Assembly (NCBI GenBank): GCA_038239005.1
Contig: JBBSFE010000014.1
Span: 15,602 to 79,601, forward strand
From: DASXHD01 sp038239005
GTDB lineage: Bacteria; Myxococcota_A; Polyangia; Polyangiales; Polyangiaceae
Length of the DNA: 64,000 nt
Direction: 5' to 3'
Positions within the stretch are counted from its first letter, which is position 1, and the number at the start of each line of letters is the position of its first letter. This document shows positions 62,361 through 64,000 of the stretch, in pieces. The translations under genes and the position numbers were made by a program. Under the pieces are notes generated by a model. The model was given only the letters and a program-made list of their open reading frames with translations, searched no databases and was not told the origin of the DNA.

Positions 62361-64000
62361 GAGAGGTCGCTCGCGGAGCGCGTGAGGCTTGCGGAGAGCG
62401 TGACAGTGCGCGCGTTCTCCCAGACGGCGAGGAACGTTGCGCGCGCGGACTCGTCGGTGATTTTCGCGGCGCGGGCGGCGACGTGCTTGCACGCTTCGTC
62501 GAGCGCGGCTCGGCTTGCTTCGGTCGCGCCCGATGCGCGGAGTGATTCGGCGTGCATCAAACGGATGAAGGGCTCGCCTTCGTCGATGCCGCCGACTTCG
62601 CGAAGGATGCGCATGGCTTCTTCGGCCGCCGTGAGCGCTGCCGCAGATTCGCCTTTGCCGAGACGCGCCTGAGCGAGCGCCGCAAGCGCTTCTGCGAGGC
62701 TCGGTGGAACGTGCGCGCACGCGCGTGCGGAGGCCTCCGCGTGCGCGATGGCCTTGTCCTTCTCGCCGCGCGCGTGCTCGATGAGCGATAGGTAGTAGAG
62801 GCACGCGCCTTCCATCCGCGGGTTCTTCATCGCGCGTGTGCGCGCGAGCGCATCGGTTTCGATGGCGAGAGCGTCGTCGAGCTTGCCGAGACGTAGAAGC
62901 ACAAACCCGAGGTTGTGCTTCGCGGTCACGACCTCGGCCTCGGCGCCAAGCGTCGTCGCGGTCGCGAGGGCTTGCTCGAATGACGTTCTCGCGGTCTCAT
63001 ACTGGCAGAGCAGGACCGACGCGTAAGCAAAACCGACCATCGCGTGGCATGCGCGTCGCGTCGCGCCGGCCGTTTCGTAGGCGCGTAAGCTGAATTCGAC
63101 GCCCTCACGAAACGCGCCGATGTCGCCGAATGCGAGAGCATGTCGCGCGCGGGCGGTAGCGATGCGCGCTGCCGAGATGGGATCGCTCGCGAATGCATCG
63201 CGAGCGGCATCGCTGGACCACGCGAGCAATCGCGTAGCAACATCGTATCGGCCGAGATCGACGAGCGTCGAAACTGCCGCGGCCACGGCGCTCGCGACGC
63301 GCGGCGTGACAACGGGCGCGCTCGTTGCGGCGCGTTCGATTTCCGCGACGTTCGCGAGCGCGTCATCCACGCGGCCGAGCTTGCCGCACGTGTCGACGAG
63401 CTCTTCGATCGCCGACCACCACGTTTCGGTTCCAGAGCTCACCAGGGCGGAGGCCTCGCGTGCGAGGGTGGCGGCGTCTTCCAGCTCACCGCGCCAGCGA
63501 TGCGCCTCTGCGCGAGAGACGAGCAGCGCGGCCCGTGTTTCTGGGCTATCCGCGCATTCGAGGCCGCGCTTCGAGAGCGAGAGGACGCCGTCGAGATCGC
63601 TTCCGGCCATCGCGTGACGCACGGCGCGCATGAACCACGTCGCTGCGGCTTCGCGCGCTCCACCACGCTCGTAATGTTGGGCGAGGAGCGCCGCGTCGGT
63701 CGAGCCTTTCGATTCGAGCCATGTGCCAGCGAGGACGTGGCCGAGCTTGCGATCCTTGTCGGTGAGCATCGCGTATGCGGCGTCGCGCAGGAGCGCGTGG
63801 CGAAAGACGAGCTCGCGCTCGCCGGGAATGCTCGACTCGGGGCGCGCGACGATCGATTCGCTTCGCACGAGCACATCGAGCCATGCGCGGACATCGATGC
63901 CGGCGTCGGCGCTCCCGAGGAGTGTCTCTACGGCGCCTGCGTGAAAGGTGTCGCCGAAGATGCTCGCGGCCCGAAGCACGCGACGCGCGTCGGGGTCGAG
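62357..64000 (-). CDS. C-terminal part of a large ATPase/TPR protein, probably kinase-linked (5' end cut by window)
   Basis: The visible ~547 residues begin LDPDARRVLRAASIFGDTFHAGAV, the C-terminal end of an AAA-ATPase domain as in PknK/LuxR-type regulators. RHALLRDAAYAMLTDKDRK follows, then about ten TPR-like repeats (AETWFMRAVRHAM-type helices, DDALANVAEIERAA, YETARTSFEQALATATTLG, EKDKAIAHAEASARAC). In myxobacteria this arrangement is usual behind a Ser/Thr kinase and ATPase. No DNA-binding domain is seen before the stop. It shares its stop region with dnaK (4-bp overlap). Confidence 0.75.
   Translation of the reverse strand, partial: LDPDARRVLRAASIFGDTFHAGAVETLLGSADAGIDVRAWLDVLVRSESIVARPESSIPGERELVFRHALLRDAAYAMLTDKDRKLGHVLAGTWLESKGSTDAALLAQHYERGGAREAAATWFMRAVRHAMAGSDLDGVLSLSKRGLECADSPETRAALLVSRAEAHRWRGELEDAATLAREASALVSSGTETWWSAIEELVDTCGKLGRVDDALANVAEIERAATSAPVVTPRVASAVAAAVSTLVDLGRYDVATRLLAWSSDAARDAFASDPISAARIATARARHALAFGDIGAFREGVEFSLRAYETAGATRRACHAMVGFAYASVLLCQYETARTSFEQALATATTLGAEAEVVTAKHNLGFVLLRLGKLDDALAIETDALARTRAMKNPRMEGACLYYLSLIEHARGEKDKAIAHAEASARACAHVPPSLAEALAALAQARLGKGESAAALTAAEEAMRILREVGGIDEGEPFIRLMHAESLRASGATEASRAALDEACKHVAARAAKITDESARATFLAVWENARTVTLSASLTRSASDLS

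Overview
The window looks like chromosomal DNA of a high-GC delta-type bacterium, most likely a myxobacterium (Myxococcota). This is inferred from gene content: many lipoproteins with an L-x-x-C box, cysteine-rich NCGxCG repeats, AgmX/PglI-like C-terminal domains, PD40/TolB-like propellers, a PEGA-domain protein, a zinc-ribbon/FHA protein and a large TPR protein of the kinase/ATPase type. No phage, IS element, CRISPR array or rRNA operon was seen. Third-position GC bias makes very long antisense open frames, which are not annotated as genes. One long gene at the left edge (complement of <1..2147) and one small Flp pilin (54137..54316) were found by direct translation.

Layout. 1-10.7 kb: a secreted metallopeptidase/PD40/barrel protein (cut by the edge), a secreted HExxxE-type lipoprotein, a split MFS-spermidine-synthase pair, an APC permease, a TauE/SafE permease and an amidohydrolase lipoprotein with calcium-binding TSP3 repeats. 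10.7-22.1 kb: a coiled-coil protein, a B12-type radical SAM enzyme, a three-gene SPFH/TolB-like lipoprotein unit, a TlpA-like thioredoxin, a polysaccharide deacetylase, a GH113-like hydrolase coupled to a PEGA protein, a metallophosphoesterase and an orphan DNA methyltransferase. 22.1-29.3 kb: DUF3052 and the AddB/AddA recombination nuclease-helicase pair. 29.3-33.2 kb: secreted Cys-rich lipoproteins.

33.3-43 kb is housekeeping: tRNA-Ser(UGA), rpoZ, a methyltransferase, a YggS-type PLP protein, a TPR protein, an AgmX-like lipoprotein, rarA, hpt, comEC and a small histone-tail-like protein. 43-51.7 kb is regulatory: an ECF sigma/FecR pair, a PilZ protein, a ferritin-like lipoprotein beside an OmpR-type two-component system, a signal-peptidase-like protein without the catalytic lysine, a zinc-ribbon/double-FHA protein and a GbsR/MarR-like regulator divergent from a YyaL-type thioredoxin-fold protein.

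53.7-59.1 kb is an incomplete Tad (Flp) pilus locus: two tiny Flp pilins, a TadV/CpaA prepilin peptidase, three TadE/TadG-like pseudopilins and two exported proteins, with no TadA/B/C, CpaF or secretin in view. 59.1-64 kb holds a PcnB-type nucleotidyltransferase, dnaK and the C-terminal part of a large TPR protein cut by the right edge.

Genes are tightly packed. At least eleven junctions use 4-nt NTGA stop/start overlaps, and several divergent pairs have only 1-21 bp between start codons. The strongest unexplained signal is a perfect palindrome that encodes LPFGSER in the same frame in two unrelated proteins 36 kb apart, together with a 17-mer repeated four times within 8.5 kb.
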